From: Jiangella rhizosphaerae
Lineage (GTDB): Bacteria > Actinomycetota > Actinomycetes > Jiangellales > Jiangellaceae
Reading direction: 5' to 3'
Length of the DNA: 59,599 nt
Assembly (NCBI RefSeq): GCF_003579925.1
Contig: NZ_QUAL01000018.1
Location: 1-59,599, forward strand
Shown here: positions 1 to 8,214 of the stretch, piece by piece
How the letters are laid out: each line of letters opens with the position of its first letter
How positions within the stretch are numbered: position 1 is the stretch's first letter
Program-made: the position numbers and the translations under genes
Notes under the pieces: generated by a model
The model's database searches: none
What the model saw: the letters and a program-made list of their open reading frames with translations, nothing else
What the model was told of the DNA's origin: nothing

Positions 1-314
1 AACTGCGCGGCCGCGCCCGCCTCGAACCCGGCCACCCACGCGGCCAACCGGGCGGACGCCGCCACCGCCTCCACCAGCTCGTCCGCGCTCGCGGCCGCCG
101 GGTCGAACCGGGCCAGTCGGGCGGCCAGCTCCGGCCCGGCCGGCACCTGATCGATGTCGAAGACCGCGACAGCGGCCTCGCCGCCGGTGCACAACTGTTC
201 CAACAGCGCCGGATCGATGTCGGCGACGCTCGGGTCATCGCATGGCGCCGTCTCCCACTCCACCGGCGGAGCAACCTCCGGCGGCGGAGCAGTCGACAGC
301 GCTTCTTCGAACAT
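1..314 (-). CDS. DUF222-type protein, N-terminal part (cut by window edge)
   Basis: The minus strand reads open from an ATG at 314-312 to the window edge, about 104 codons. It starts MFEEALSTAPPPE and continues with an Ala/Leu-rich helix region containing VFDIDQVPAGPELAARLARF. This style is typical of the DUF222 region that precedes an HNH endonuclease domain in a large actinobacterial family. Those proteins are often present in many copies per genome and their role is poorly understood. The HNH part would lie outside the window, so the nuclease assignment is an inference. It diverges from the peptidase gene at 391. Confidence 0.6.
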   Translation of the reverse strand, partial: MFEEALSTAPPPEVAPPVEWETAPCDDPSVADIDPALLEQLCTGGEAAVAVFDIDQVPAGPELAARLARFDPAAASADELVEAVAASARLAAWVAGFEAGAAAQ

Positions 315-390
315 GCAAATGATCTTACCCGCCCCCACCGACAAGGTCCGGCTCAGCCGAGTGGCGCGAGCGGCAGACGTACCATGCAGC

Positions 391-1389
391 GTGGCCAGGT
401 ACACCCTCGGGGCGGCCGCCGTCCTCGTCCTGACGGCGGCCGGGTGCAGTGGTGACGAGGAGACCGAGCCGGCTCCGGCGCCGTCGATCCTGACCGCATC
501 GGAGGTCCCGACGGCGACCGAGACGGCCACCGCCACGCCGACGCCCACACCGACGCCCACACCGACCCCTTCCCCCACACTGCCGCAGGTGTTCGACCCG
601 GCCGCCGCGTACGCCGTGGTCGAGCACCTGGCCGGCACGATCGGCCCGCGCGAGGCGACGTCGCCGGGGTTCCAGCAGGCGGCGCGGTACGTCGTCGACG
701 CCATGACGGCGCTGGGCTACGAGGTCACCACGACGCCGTTCTCGGTGCCCGACGGCAACTCCTGGGGTGTCGACGTCGAGGCGGGAACGTCGCGCAACGT
801 CATCGCCGACCCGCCCGGGTTCGACCCCGCCCAGCCGCACGTCGTCGTCGGAGCGCACCTCGACACCGTCCCGCAGGCACCCGGCGCCGAGGACAACGCG
901 TCAGGCATCGGGGTCATGATCGAGCTGGCCCGGATGGCCGCCGCCCAGCCGCCGGGGCTGCCGGTGCGGTTCATCGCGTTCGGCGCCGAGGAGCCGCGCG
1001 GCGACGGCGACTCCATGCACCACTTCGGCTCGCAGTTCTACGTCCGCGAGCTGCCCGCCGCACAGGCGGCGGCCGTGGCCGGCATGGTGTCGCTGGACCG
1101 CGTCGGCGTCGCCGCCGACCACGTGCCGGTGTGCACGGGCGGGCGCGGCACGACGGCGCTGCGCGATGCGCTCGTGGCCGCCGCGGCGGCGGCCGCCGTA
1201 CCGGTGCGGACCTGCGAGAACCGGTCCAGCGACCATTGGTCGTTCGAGAAGGCCGGCCTGCCGTCGGCGCGGCTGGGCAGCATCCCGTACGACGGCTACC
1301 ACTCGCCCGGCGACGTGCCCGCGGTCGTCGATCCCGCGCAGCTGGGCCGCGTCGGCGCCATCGTCTGGGCCTGGCTCGGCACGCTCTGA
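391..1389 (+). CDS. M28-family zinc aminopeptidase lipoprotein
   Basis: A secreted, lipid-anchored metallopeptidase of 332 aa. The GTG at 391 puts a signal peptide (VARYTLGAAAVLVLTAAGC) at the N-terminus with the lipobox Cys at residue 19. A Pro/Thr repeat linker follows, then the M28 catalytic domain. The zinc ligands look complete: His/Asp in GAHLDTV, Asp in EDNASG, Glu pair in FGAEE, Asp in SLDRVG and His in YHSPGD. The open frame extends upstream to 154, but that part overlaps the divergent gene and lacks signal-peptide character. A TACCAT box (380-385) five bases before the start suggests a leaderless mRNA. Likely role: release of amino acids from extracellular peptides. Confidence 0.85.
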   Translation: MARYTLGAAAVLVLTAAGCSGDEETEPAPAPSILTASEVPTATETATATPTPTPTPTPTPSPTLPQVFDPAAAYAVVEHLAGTIGPREATSPGFQQAARYVVDAMTALGYEVTTTPFSVPDGNSWGVDVEAGTSRNVIADPPGFDPAQPHVVVGAHLDTVPQAPGAEDNASGIGVMIELARMAAAQPPGLPVRFIAFGAEEPRGDGDSMHHFGSQFYVRELPAAQAAAVAGMVSLDRVGVAADHVPVCTGGRGTTALRDALVAAAAAAAVPVRTCENRSSDHWSFEKAGLPSARLGSIPYDGYHSPGDVPAVVDPAQLGRVGAIVWAWLGTL

Positions 1390-1464
1390 TCCCCGCGGAA
1401 CGGGAGGTTTCGGGCAGCCCGGGCCGGGGCAAGAATGCCCTCCGTCGAGCGGACGGGAGGCGGC

Positions 1465-2208
1465 ATGCGGCCGAGGCGGGCGAGCACCGCGGCCGTCGCC
1501 GTGCTCGTCGCCGGCGTCCTGGCGACGGCCGGCTGCGGCGGTGACCCGGTCGCCGTCCCGCGGGCCGAGAGCGTCGAGATCCTGCCGCTGGATCCGCCGT
1601 CGGCGACCCCGAGGCCGAGCACTACCACGGCCACTCCGACGCCGTCCTCGTCGCCCACGCCCACGCCCACGCCGACCGCGGAGCCGGAGCCCGAGCCGGA
1701 GGAGGAACCGGCCCCGACGGAGGAGCCCGAACCCGAGCCGCCGGCCTCCGAGCCGCCGGCGGAGGAACCCGAGGAGCCGGCCGAGCCCGAGCCCACCGAC
1801 GTCGGCACGCAGGCTCCCGAGGGCGGCATGTCCGAGCGGGAGCAGGAGGTCGTCGACCTCACCAACGAGATCCGGGCGGACGAGGGCTGCGGCCCGCTGC
1901 ACGCGGACGACCGGCTGCACGAGGCGGCCGTCCTGCACAGCGAGGACATGGCCGAGCGCGACTACTTCGACCACGTCACCCCGGAGGGCGTCGGCCCGGG
2001 CGAGCGGGCCGAGCGGGCCGGCTACGACAGCTGGGGCGGCGAGAACATCGCCTGGGGCTACCGCAGCGCCGAGGACGTCGTCGAGGGCTGGATGGACAGC
2101 CCCGGCCACCGGGAGAACATCCTGAACTGCGACTTCCAGGCGATCGGGGTCGGCGCGGCCGACAGCGACGGCGGGCCGTACTGGACGCAGATGTTCGGCT
2201 ACGAATGA
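1465..2208 (+). CDS. CAP/SCP-domain lipoprotein
   Basis: A lipoprotein of 247 aa. A GGAGG box four bases before ATG 1465 decides the start over an upstream in-frame ATG at 1435. The lipobox Cys is residue 24 (LATAGC). Residues about 35-120 are a Pro/Glu/Thr-rich spacer, probably spanning the wall. Residues about 125-247 form a CAP (cysteine-rich secretory/PR-1) domain with the hallmark segments TNEIRADEGC, HSEDMAERDYFDHV, GENIAWG and WMDSPGHRENIL. Bacterial CAP proteins are exported and mostly of unknown substrate. The gene ends only two bases before the MerR promoter. Confidence 0.88.
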   Translation: MRPRRASTAAVAVLVAGVLATAGCGGDPVAVPRAESVEILPLDPPSATPRPSTTTATPTPSSSPTPTPTPTAEPEPEPEEEPAPTEEPEPEPPASEPPAEEPEEPAEPEPTDVGTQAPEGGMSEREQEVVDLTNEIRADEGCGPLHADDRLHEAAVLHSEDMAERDYFDHVTPEGVGPGERAERAGYDSWGGENIAWGYRSAEDVVEGWMDSPGHRENILNCDFQAIGVGAADSDGGPYWTQMFGYE

Positions 2209-2209
2209 C

Positions 2210-2240
2210 TTGACTTCGAGTGTGCTCGAAGTCCTACCGT
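2210..2240 (+). promoter_or_regulatory. MerR-type promoter/operator of the gene at 2248
   Basis: A -35 TTGACT (2210-2215) and a -10 TACCGT (2235-2240) are separated by 19 bp. The spacer holds a perfect inverted repeat, GACTTCGAG-TGTG-CTCGAAGTC (2212-2233). This is the classic overlong-spacer MerR promoter in which the regulator untwists the DNA. The start codon lies seven bases after the -10, so the mRNA is probably leaderless and the gene autoregulated. Confidence 0.85.
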
Positions 2241-2247
2241 CGATGGT

Positions 2248-2646
2248 GTGACGACGCTCGATCTGCGCGACACCCCGATCCCACAGCCCACCGAGACCAT
2301 CTCCGAGGTGGCCGAGCGCACCGGCGTGACGGCCCACACGCTGCGCTACTACGAGCGCATCGGCCTGCTCGACGTCCAACGCGACAGCGCCGGGCGCCGG
2401 CACTACACCGCCGACGACGTCGACCGCGTCGTGTTCATCACCCGGCTGCGCCAGCTCGACATGCCGATCCGCGACATCCAGCGCTACTTCGAGCTGGTCG
2501 CCCTCGGGCCCGGGACCGAGCCCGACCGGCTGGCGCTACTGGTGAAGCACCGCGAGGCCGTCCGCGTCCGCATGGAGGCCCTGCGCGTCGCCCTCGACGT
2601 CGTCGACTTCAAGATCGCGAAGTACGGCGGCACGGCCGCACCGTGA
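2248..2646 (+). CDS. MerR-family transcriptional regulator
   Basis: A 132-aa protein. The N-terminal winged HTH has the MerR signature ISEVAERTGVTAHTLRYYER followed by IGLL and a wing segment GRRHYTADDVDRV. A coiled-coil dimerisation helix follows (LVKHREAVRVRMEALRVAL). No Cys cluster for metal sensing is visible, so a small-molecule effector (as in the YhdM/SoxR-like or BmrR-like groups) is more likely. The GTG start is fixed by the upstream promoter. Its target could be itself and/or the convergent genes 2653-3865, but no second copy of the operator was seen in the window. Confidence 0.9.
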   Translation: MTTLDLRDTPIPQPTETISEVAERTGVTAHTLRYYERIGLLDVQRDSAGRRHYTADDVDRVVFITRLRQLDMPIRDIQRYFELVALGPGTEPDRLALLVKHREAVRVRMEALRVALDVVDFKIAKYGGTAAP

Positions 2647-2652
2647 GGCGGC

Positions 2653-3012
2653 TCAGGCCAGCACGTTCCACTGATCCAGGGCCCAGCGCCAGCTGCCGTC
2701 CGGCTGCCGGCGCGCCACCTCGGCGGTCACGCCGCCGTCGGTCAGCCGGGTCGAGGTCAGCGCGATATCGCCGGTGCGCAGGACGGGCTGCTGGTCGCCG
2801 AGGGTCAGGGTGACGCCGGAGGCCACGTACTCCGCGAAGAACCCGCGGATGGCGTCGCGGCCGGTGACGGTCTGGCCGGGCGAGACGCCCATCACGGCGT
2901 CGTCCTCGAACAGGGCGACCAGGCCGTCGACGTCGCGGTCGTTGACGCGCTGGACGAAGAGGCGTTCCAGATCGGACGGCTCGGCCGCAACCGGCCGGTC
3001 GTCAGTGCTCAT
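2653..3012 (-). CDS. NTF2/SnoaL-like small protein
   Basis: A 119-aa protein with the NTF2-like fold signature: an N-terminal helix (LERLFVQRVNDRDVDGLVALF), EDDAVMGVSPGQTVTGRDAIRGFF, and a C-terminal beta strand with RRQPDGSWRWALDQW. This matches DUF4440/SnoaL-like proteins, which bind or isomerise small hydrophobic ligands; the substrate is unknown. The ATG at 3012 is chosen because AGAAGGAG lies about eight bases upstream. It is the downstream gene of a two-gene operon: the YndJ-like gene ends inside its first codons (11-base overlap). Confidence 0.82.
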   Translation of the reverse strand: MSTDDRPVAAEPSDLERLFVQRVNDRDVDGLVALFEDDAVMGVSPGQTVTGRDAIRGFFAEYVASGVTLTLGDQQPVLRTGDIALTSTRLTDGGVTAEVARRQPDGSWRWALDQWNVLA

Positions 3013-3865
3013 CGAGGGCTCCTTCTGAGGGGACCGGCGACGGCGTGCGCTGGAGGCGGCGCCAGGCGAGCAGGCCGCACACCGCGAAGCCGAGCGCGTT
3101 GGCCAGGCCATGGGTCGCCGCCATCCAGGTGAGCGACAGGTGCGGGACGGCGTCCCAGACGTGCCCCGCCGCCCAGCTCAGCGCCAGCAGCATGGTCGCG
3201 GCCAGCACCGCCGCGCTCACCGTGAGCAGCACCCGCGTCACCGCGCTGCCCGCCGACGGCACCACGTCGCGCCAGACCGTCCAGCCCAGCAGCCACATGC
3301 CGGCGGTCAGCACGACGGCGCCGGCCAGCTCGACGCCGTCGCCGGTGAAGTAGCCGAGGAACACCAGCGCGACGCCGCCCGGCACGGTCAGCGCCGCGAT
3401 CGACGACGACGGCGACGGCGCGCGGCTCGCGGTCAGCCCGGCCACCAGGGCCGCCGCGAACCCGGCGTAGTGGAAGTGCGCCACCGTCAGCAGCTGGGTC
3501 GTCATGCCGAAGCCGAGCAGCTCCCAGCCACCGCGCTCGGCGATCAGCGAGGCGGCCGCGACGGCCGGCGACGCCATGGCCGTCAGCACGGCGATCTCGA
3601 CGGGGACCAGCGACCGGCGGCGCAGCAGCCGCAGCAGCGCCAGCACCGCGAGCCAGGCCGCCACGGCGGCGTAACAGCACGCCAGCACGACGGCGAACCC
3701 GTCGCCGCGGTCGAGCAGCAGCGACAGCCCGCCGAGCAGCCCGGCGAACGGCCACACCTGCCCGACCGGCCCGAGCCGCTGCCGGTCGTCGTCGATCAGC
3801 CGCAGCCCGAGCGGCACCACGACGACCATCCCGAGCGCAAGGATCCAGCCGACCAGTACCGTCAC
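3002..3865 (-). CDS. YndJ-like integral membrane protein
   Basis: A 287-aa polytopic membrane protein with about eight to nine hydrophobic segments. It contains the conserved motif TVAHFHYAGF in the middle and ATHGLANALGF near the C-terminus, which I associate with the YndJ family of Bacillus and actinobacteria. Function is unknown. The chosen GTG at 3865 lies seven bases after a TAGAGT box (3878-3873 on this strand), a leaderless arrangement. The frame stays open upstream to 4351, but that is antisense to the PLP-protein gene and has no membrane character. It overlaps the NTF2-like gene, suggesting coupled translation. Confidence 0.72.
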   Translation of the reverse strand: MTVLVGWILALGMVVVVPLGLRLIDDDRQRLGPVGQVWPFAGLLGGLSLLLDRGDGFAVVLACCYAAVAAWLAVLALLRLLRRRSLVPVEIAVLTAMASPAVAAASLIAERGGWELLGFGMTTQLLTVAHFHYAGFAAALVAGLTASRAPSPSSSIAALTVPGGVALVFLGYFTGDGVELAGAVVLTAGMWLLGWTVWRDVVPSAGSAVTRVLLTVSAAVLAATMLLALSWAAGHVWDAVPHLSLTWMAATHGLANALGFAVCGLLAWRRLQRTPSPVPSEGALDEH

Positions 3866-3899
3866 GACTAGGACTCTAGAGGTCAGCGGAAGGAGATCG

Positions 3900-4607
3900 A
3901 TGCCGGACATCCGGGACAACCTGGCGGCGGTGCGGGCGCGCGTCGACGCGGCCTGCGTGGCGGCCGGCCGCGCGCCGGACGAGGTCGAGCTGCTGCTGGC
4001 CACCAAGACGCAGCCGGCTGCGCGGATCGCCGAGGCGATCGCCGCCGGCGCCCGGCTGATCGGCGAGAACCGGGTCCAGGAGCTGGCCGAGAAGGACCTG
4101 GAACTGACTGCGCTCGCGGGTCCGAAGCTGTTCGAGCGGCACTTCATCGGACACCTGCAGTCGAACAAGGTCAACCAGGTGCTCCGGTACGTCAGCTGCG
4201 TCCAGTCCGTGGACGGCGTCGAGCTGGCCGACCGGCTGCAGCGCCGGCTGGAGACGCTGGACCGGACGCTCGACGTGCTCGTGCAGGTGAACACGTCCGG
4301 CGAGGCGACCAAGTCCGGCGTCGCGCCGGCCGGCGCGGTCACCGTCGTCACCGAGGTCGCGAAGCGGGATCGGCTGCGGGTCCGGGGGCTGATGACGGTC
4401 GGCCTGCAGTCGCCGGACGAGGCCGCGGTGCGGGCGTCCTACCGCGCTCTTCGCGAGCTGCGCGACCGCGCGGCCGACGTCGTCGGAGCCGAGCTCCCCG
4501 TCCTCTCCATGGGTATGAGCGGCGACCTCGAGGCCGCCGTCGCCGAGGGCGCGACGATGGTCCGGATCGGCTCCGCGGTGTTCGGGCCGCGGCCCCGGCC
4601 GGCCTGA
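3900..4607 (+). CDS. yggS: YggS/PROSC-family pyridoxal-phosphate-binding protein
   Basis: A 235-aa single-domain alanine-racemase-like TIM barrel. The PLP lysine is K36 in LLLATKTQ. Other family blocks are GARLIGENRVQE, HFIGHLQSNKVNQV, VNTSGEATKSGV, GLMTVG, LSMGMSGD and MVRIGSAVFG. These proteins do not catalyse a known reaction; they buffer PLP and protect amino-acid and vitamin B6 homeostasis. AAGGAG four bases before the ATG supports the start. In many actinobacteria the gene sits in the cell-division cluster; here it stands between a YndJ-like gene and topA. Confidence 0.93.
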   Translation: MPDIRDNLAAVRARVDAACVAAGRAPDEVELLLATKTQPAARIAEAIAAGARLIGENRVQELAEKDLELTALAGPKLFERHFIGHLQSNKVNQVLRYVSCVQSVDGVELADRLQRRLETLDRTLDVLVQVNTSGEATKSGVAPAGAVTVVTEVAKRDRLRVRGLMTVGLQSPDEAAVRASYRALRELRDRAADVVGAELPVLSMGMSGDLEAAVAEGATMVRIGSAVFGPRPRPA

Positions 4608-4635
4608 CATCGCAGCAGACGGACGGTGTTGATCA

Positions 4636-4703
4636 TTGGCTGCCGCGATCGCCGTCCGGTTATCCTCTTCGCGTCTCGGGAACAACGTCGGATACCGTGC
4701 GTT
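4636..4703 (+). promoter_or_regulatory. Possible topA promoters
   Basis: Two candidates lie in the 160-base gap before topA. A housekeeping-type pair is TTGGCT (4636-4641) and TATCCT (4661-4666) with a long 19-base spacer. A second is GGGAAC (4678-4683), 17 bases, then GTT (4701-4703), resembling the SigR/SigH oxidative-stress ECF consensus. Both are pattern matches only. Confidence 0.35.
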
Positions 4704-4767
4704 GTCGCAGGGAGTATTCGTGAGCCGAAGGGGTCGGTTCACCGTGCCCGGGGAGTGAGGAGCATTC

Positions 4768-7383
4768 ATGGCCCGATCCACGAACGGCACGGCCCGCCGC
4801 CGTCTCGTCGTCGTGGAGTCGCCGGCGAAGGCCAAGACCATCGCCGGTTACCTTGGTGACGGTTACATGGTCGAGTCGTCGTTCGGCCACATCCGCGACC
4901 TCCCGTCCAAGAAGACGGAGGTCCCCGCGGCCGAGCGCGAGCGGTACGGCAACCCTGTCGGCGTCGACGTCGAGGGCGGTTTCGAGCCGCTGTACATCGT
5001 GCCGCCGGGCCGCGCCAAGGACCAGGTCAAGAAGCTCAAGACCATGCTCAAGGAGGCCGACGAGCTCCTGCTCGCCACCGATGAGGACCGCGAGGGCGAG
5101 GCCATCGCGTGGCACCTGCGCGAGGAGCTGAAGCCGAAGGTCCCGGTCCGCCGCATGGTCTTCCACGAGATCACCCGCGACGCCATCCGGGCCGCCGTCG
5201 AGAACCCCCGCGACATCGACGAGGACCTCGTCGACGCGCAGGAGACGCGGCGCATCGTCGACCGCCTCTACGGCTACCAGGTGTCCCCCGTGCTGTGGCG
5301 CAAGGTCATGCAGGGCCTGTCGGCGGGACGGGTCCAGAGCGTGGCGACGCGCCTGGTCGTCGACCGCGAGCGCGAGCGCATGGCGTTCCGCTCGGCGGAG
5401 TACTGGGACCTCACCGCCACGCTCGACACCGGCACGTCCGACGACCCGCACGCCTTCGAGGCCCGGCTGGCCACCGTCAACGGCACGAAGGTCGCCTCCG
5501 GCCGCGACTTCGACGCGCGCGGCGAGGTGAAGAGCCGCGACGTCGCGGTGCTCGACGAGCAGCGCGCCCGCGCCCTGGCCGCCGCGCTGGGCGACGTCGA
5601 CTACACCGTCCGCTCCGTCGAGGCCAAGCCGTACACCCGCAAGCCGTACGCGCCGTTCCGCACCACCACGCTGCAGCAGGAGGCCTCGCGCAAGCTGGGC
5701 TACGGCGCGGCCCGCACCATGCAGGTGGCGCAGCGGCTGTACGAGAACGGCTTCATCACCTATATGCGTACCGACTCCATCACGTTGTCCGACTCCGCGT
5801 TGAACGCGGCCCGGGCGCAGGTGGCGGAGCTGTACGGCGCCGAGTACCTGCCCGACGCGCCGCGCAAGTACACCAGCAAGGTGAAGAACGCGCAGGAGGC
5901 GCACGAGGCGATCCGCCCGGCCGGCGACACCTTCCGCACGCCGGCCGAGACCGGCCTGCGCGACGACGAGTACCGGCTGTACGAGCTCATCTGGATGCGC
6001 ACCGTCGCCTCGCAGATGCGCGACGCCAAGGGCGAGACGCTGACCGTCCGGGTGGGCGCCACGGCCGCCACGGGCGAGGACGTCGAGTTCACCGCGTCCG
6101 GCCGCACCATCACCTTCCACGGCTTCCTCAAGGCCTACGTCGAGGGCGCCGACGACCCCGAGGCCGAGCTCGACGACCGCGAGCGCCGGCTCCCGCACCT
6201 CACCGAGGGGCAGGGGCTGACGGCGGCCGGCGTCGAGCCCGAGGGCCACAGCACCAAGCCGCCGGCCCGCTACACCGAGGCCACGCTGGTCAAAGAGCTG
6301 GAAGACCGCGAGATCGGCCGCCCGTCCACCTACGCGTCGATCATCCGCACCATCCTCGACCGCGGCTACGTGTTCAAGCGCGGCACCGCGCTGGTGCCGG
6401 CCTGGCTGGCCTTCGCCGTGGTCCGGCTGCTCGAGGAGCACTTCACCCGGCTGGTCGACTACGAGTTCACCGCCAAGATGGAGGACGTCCTCGACGACAT
6501 CGCCGCCGGCCGGGCCGACCGCGCCGCGGAGCTGGCGCAGTTCTGGCACGGCGACGACACCATCGAGGGCCTGAAGAAGCTCGCCGACAACCTCGGCGAG
6601 ATCGACGCTCGCGAGATCTCGTCGTTCCCCATCGGCGACGGGTTCACGGTGCGGGTCGGCCGCTACGGGCCCTACCTCGAGGACGCCGACGGCAACCGCG
6701 GCAGCATCCCCGAGGACCTCCCGCCCGACGAGCTCGACGCCGAGAAGGCGCGAGAGCTGGTGGCCCGCGGCAACGGCGACCGCGAGCTGGGCGTCAACCC
6801 CGCCACCGGCAACACCGTCGTCGCCAAGTCCGGCCGGTACGGCCCGTACGTCACCGAGATCCTGCCCGACGACGCGCCCAAGAACGCCAAGCCGCCGACG
6901 GCGTCGCTGTTCAGCACCATGTCGGTCGACACGGTGACGCTCGACGACGCGCTCCGGCTGCTGACGCTGCCGCGGGTGGTCGGCAAGGACGCCGAGGGCA
7001 ACGAGATCGTGGCGACCAACGGCCGCTACGGCCCGTACGTCAAGAAGGGCTCGGACTCCCGGTCGCTGCCCGACGAGGCGTCGCTGTTCACGGTCACCGT
7101 CGAGGAGGCCGAGAAGCTGTTCGCGCAGCCGAAGGGCCGCCGCGGCGCCCGGGCCGCCACGCCGCCGCTGCGCGAGCTGGGCACCGACCCCGCCTCGGGG
7201 AAGCCGCTGGTGGTCAAGGACGGCCGGTTCGGCCCCTACATCACCGACGGCGAGACGAACGTGACGGTGCCGCGGGGTACCGACATCGAGCAGCTCACGC
7301 ACGAGCGGGCGGTCGAGTTGATCGCGGAGAAGCGGGCCAAGGGCCCGGCGCCGCGTAAGCGGGCCGCGCGGTCGCGCAGCTGA
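4768..7383 (+). CDS. topA: DNA topoisomerase I (type IA)
   Basis: An 871-aa enzyme that relaxes negative supercoils by single-strand breakage. The Toprim domain begins at VVESPAKAKTI (residues about 13-23) and includes the acidic DEDREGEAI motif. The nucleophilic Tyr is Y332 in ITYMRTDS. After about residue 600 the protein carries four actinobacterial C-terminal repeats with the core GRYGPYV or GRFGPYI instead of zinc fingers, then a basic tail (KRAKGPAPRKRAARSRS). The GAGGAG box five bases upstream sets the start. Length and architecture are normal for Actinomycetota. It is the left anchor of the conserved locus interrupted by the catabolic island. Confidence 0.98.
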   Translation: MARSTNGTARRRLVVVESPAKAKTIAGYLGDGYMVESSFGHIRDLPSKKTEVPAAERERYGNPVGVDVEGGFEPLYIVPPGRAKDQVKKLKTMLKEADELLLATDEDREGEAIAWHLREELKPKVPVRRMVFHEITRDAIRAAVENPRDIDEDLVDAQETRRIVDRLYGYQVSPVLWRKVMQGLSAGRVQSVATRLVVDRERERMAFRSAEYWDLTATLDTGTSDDPHAFEARLATVNGTKVASGRDFDARGEVKSRDVAVLDEQRARALAAALGDVDYTVRSVEAKPYTRKPYAPFRTTTLQQEASRKLGYGAARTMQVAQRLYENGFITYMRTDSITLSDSALNAARAQVAELYGAEYLPDAPRKYTSKVKNAQEAHEAIRPAGDTFRTPAETGLRDDEYRLYELIWMRTVASQMRDAKGETLTVRVGATAATGEDVEFTASGRTITFHGFLKAYVEGADDPEAELDDRERRLPHLTEGQGLTAAGVEPEGHSTKPPARYTEATLVKELEDREIGRPSTYASIIRTILDRGYVFKRGTALVPAWLAFAVVRLLEEHFTRLVDYEFTAKMEDVLDDIAAGRADRAAELAQFWHGDDTIEGLKKLADNLGEIDAREISSFPIGDGFTVRVGRYGPYLEDADGNRGSIPEDLPPDELDAEKARELVARGNGDRELGVNPATGNTVVAKSGRYGPYVTEILPDDAPKNAKPPTASLFSTMSVDTVTLDDALRLLTLPRVVGKDAEGNEIVATNGRYGPYVKKGSDSRSLPDEASLFTVTVEEAEKLFAQPKGRRGARAATPPLRELGTDPASGKPLVVKDGRFGPYITDGETNVTVPRGTDIEQLTHERAVELIAEKRAKGPAPRKRAARSRS

Positions 7384-7421
7384 CCGCGGCCGCGTCGGCG
7401 GCGCCGCGCCCTCCCCGCGAA

Positions 7422-7442
7422 ACTCCAAGATCAACGTGGAGT
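7422..7442. terminator. Inverted repeat between convergent genes
   Basis: ACTCCA (7422-7427) and TGGAGT (7437-7442) form a six-base stem around a nine-base loop in the 85-base gap between topA and the cupin gene. It lies where a bidirectional terminator or a REP-like element is expected. There is no T-tract, so termination is an inference. Confidence 0.4.
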
Positions 7443-7468
7443 GGGCGGAGAGGGCGGGACGCTGCGGC

Positions 7469-8116
7469 TCAGTCGCCGTGGGTGATGAACCCGGGCGGGC
7501 CGAACCGGACCCCGGTCTCGGGGTCGATGCTGTAGTGCGAGTACGGCGAGAAGCTGCCCGAGGCGATCTCCTTCTCGACCTCCTCCATCGGGACGTGCTT
7601 GCCGGCCTCGATCTTGCGGTCCAGGCCCAGCCAGTCGAGCATTCGCTTGTTGGTGATCCCCATGTAGAGCACCGGCTCGTCGCCGGAGTTCACGTGCGTG
7701 TGCCACTGCATGGTCGGGATGAACAGGAAGTCGCCCTGCTCCCACGGGTACTTCACGCCCTGGACCTCGGAGTGGCCGACGCCCTTCATGATGTAGATGG
7801 CCGCCTCGTTGTGGTGCTTGTGCAGGCGGGTCTGCTGGCCCGGGGCGAGCTCTGAGATGTGCAGCTGGATGGTCCGCAGCGGCAGGTCGACGTCGCGCGC
7901 GGGGTGCTGGCGGTCGCCGTCGGCGTAGAGGTCCAGGTGCGGCTGCTTGTGGATGATCGCCTTCGCGGCGAGCGGCCGCACCTCGTCCTCGTGGTAGTGC
8001 AGCTTGCCGGTGCGGCGCGGGTTGGCGGGGTCGTGGTCGTCGTGACCGTGACCGTGCCCGTGGCCGTGCCGCTCACCGCCGGTGGCCTGCTCCGACGCGT
8101 CGTGGTGGGTCGTCAT
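7469..8116 (-). CDS. Cupin-domain protein with His-rich N-terminus
   Basis: A 215-aa protein. ATG 8116 is chosen because GAGGAG lies about nine bases upstream. The N-terminus carries an alternating His/Gly tract (HGHGHGHGH) likely to bind metal. The cupin barrel (about residues 85-165) has motif 1 as HKHHNEAAIYIMKGVG with a metal-binding His set and motif 2 as GDFLFIPTMQWHTHVN. It resembles single-domain cupins near gentisate-dioxygenase-like or ring-cleaving enzymes, but no substrate can be read from sequence. It is divergent from the isochorismatase gene, with a shared operator between, and is paralogous to the cupin at 25430. Confidence 0.85.
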   Translation of the reverse strand: MTTHHDASEQATGGERHGHGHGHGHDDHDPANPRRTGKLHYHEDEVRPLAAKAIIHKQPHLDLYADGDRQHPARDVDLPLRTIQLHISELAPGQQTRLHKHHNEAAIYIMKGVGHSEVQGVKYPWEQGDFLFIPTMQWHTHVNSGDEPVLYMGITNKRMLDWLGLDRKIEAGKHVPMEEVEKEIASGSFSPYSHYSIDPETGVRFGPPGFITHGD

Positions 8117-8191
8117 GCGGCGTGCTCCTCGCTGTGATGGGCGCCTCGTCCAGGTCCTGCCCACGATGGAGTACCGGCTACTGTGTGTCAA

Positions 8192-8207
8192 GGATAAAAG
8201 ATACGAT
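8192..8207 (+). promoter_or_regulatory. GntR-type operator site 1 overlapping a -10
   Basis: GGATA-AAA-GATAC (8192-8204) overlaps the -10 box TACGAT (8202-8207). The -10 ends seven bases before the ATG at 8215, predicting a leaderless mRNA. It is one of eight related sites across 8-31 kb and lies in the intergenic region shared with the divergent cupin gene. Confidence 0.65.
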
Positions 8208-8214
8208 CCGCGGC

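Noticed and set aside
535-580. Short tandem repeat of a CCGACGCCCACA-type unit
   Set aside because: It lies within the Pro/Thr linker of the M28 lipoprotein and is explained by coding for PTPTPT; not CRISPR or a satellite.
4660-7434. A 924-codon minus-strand frame opposite topA
   Set aside because: Shadow of topA; composition is biased (Ala/Val/Arg/Gly) and no family is recognisable.
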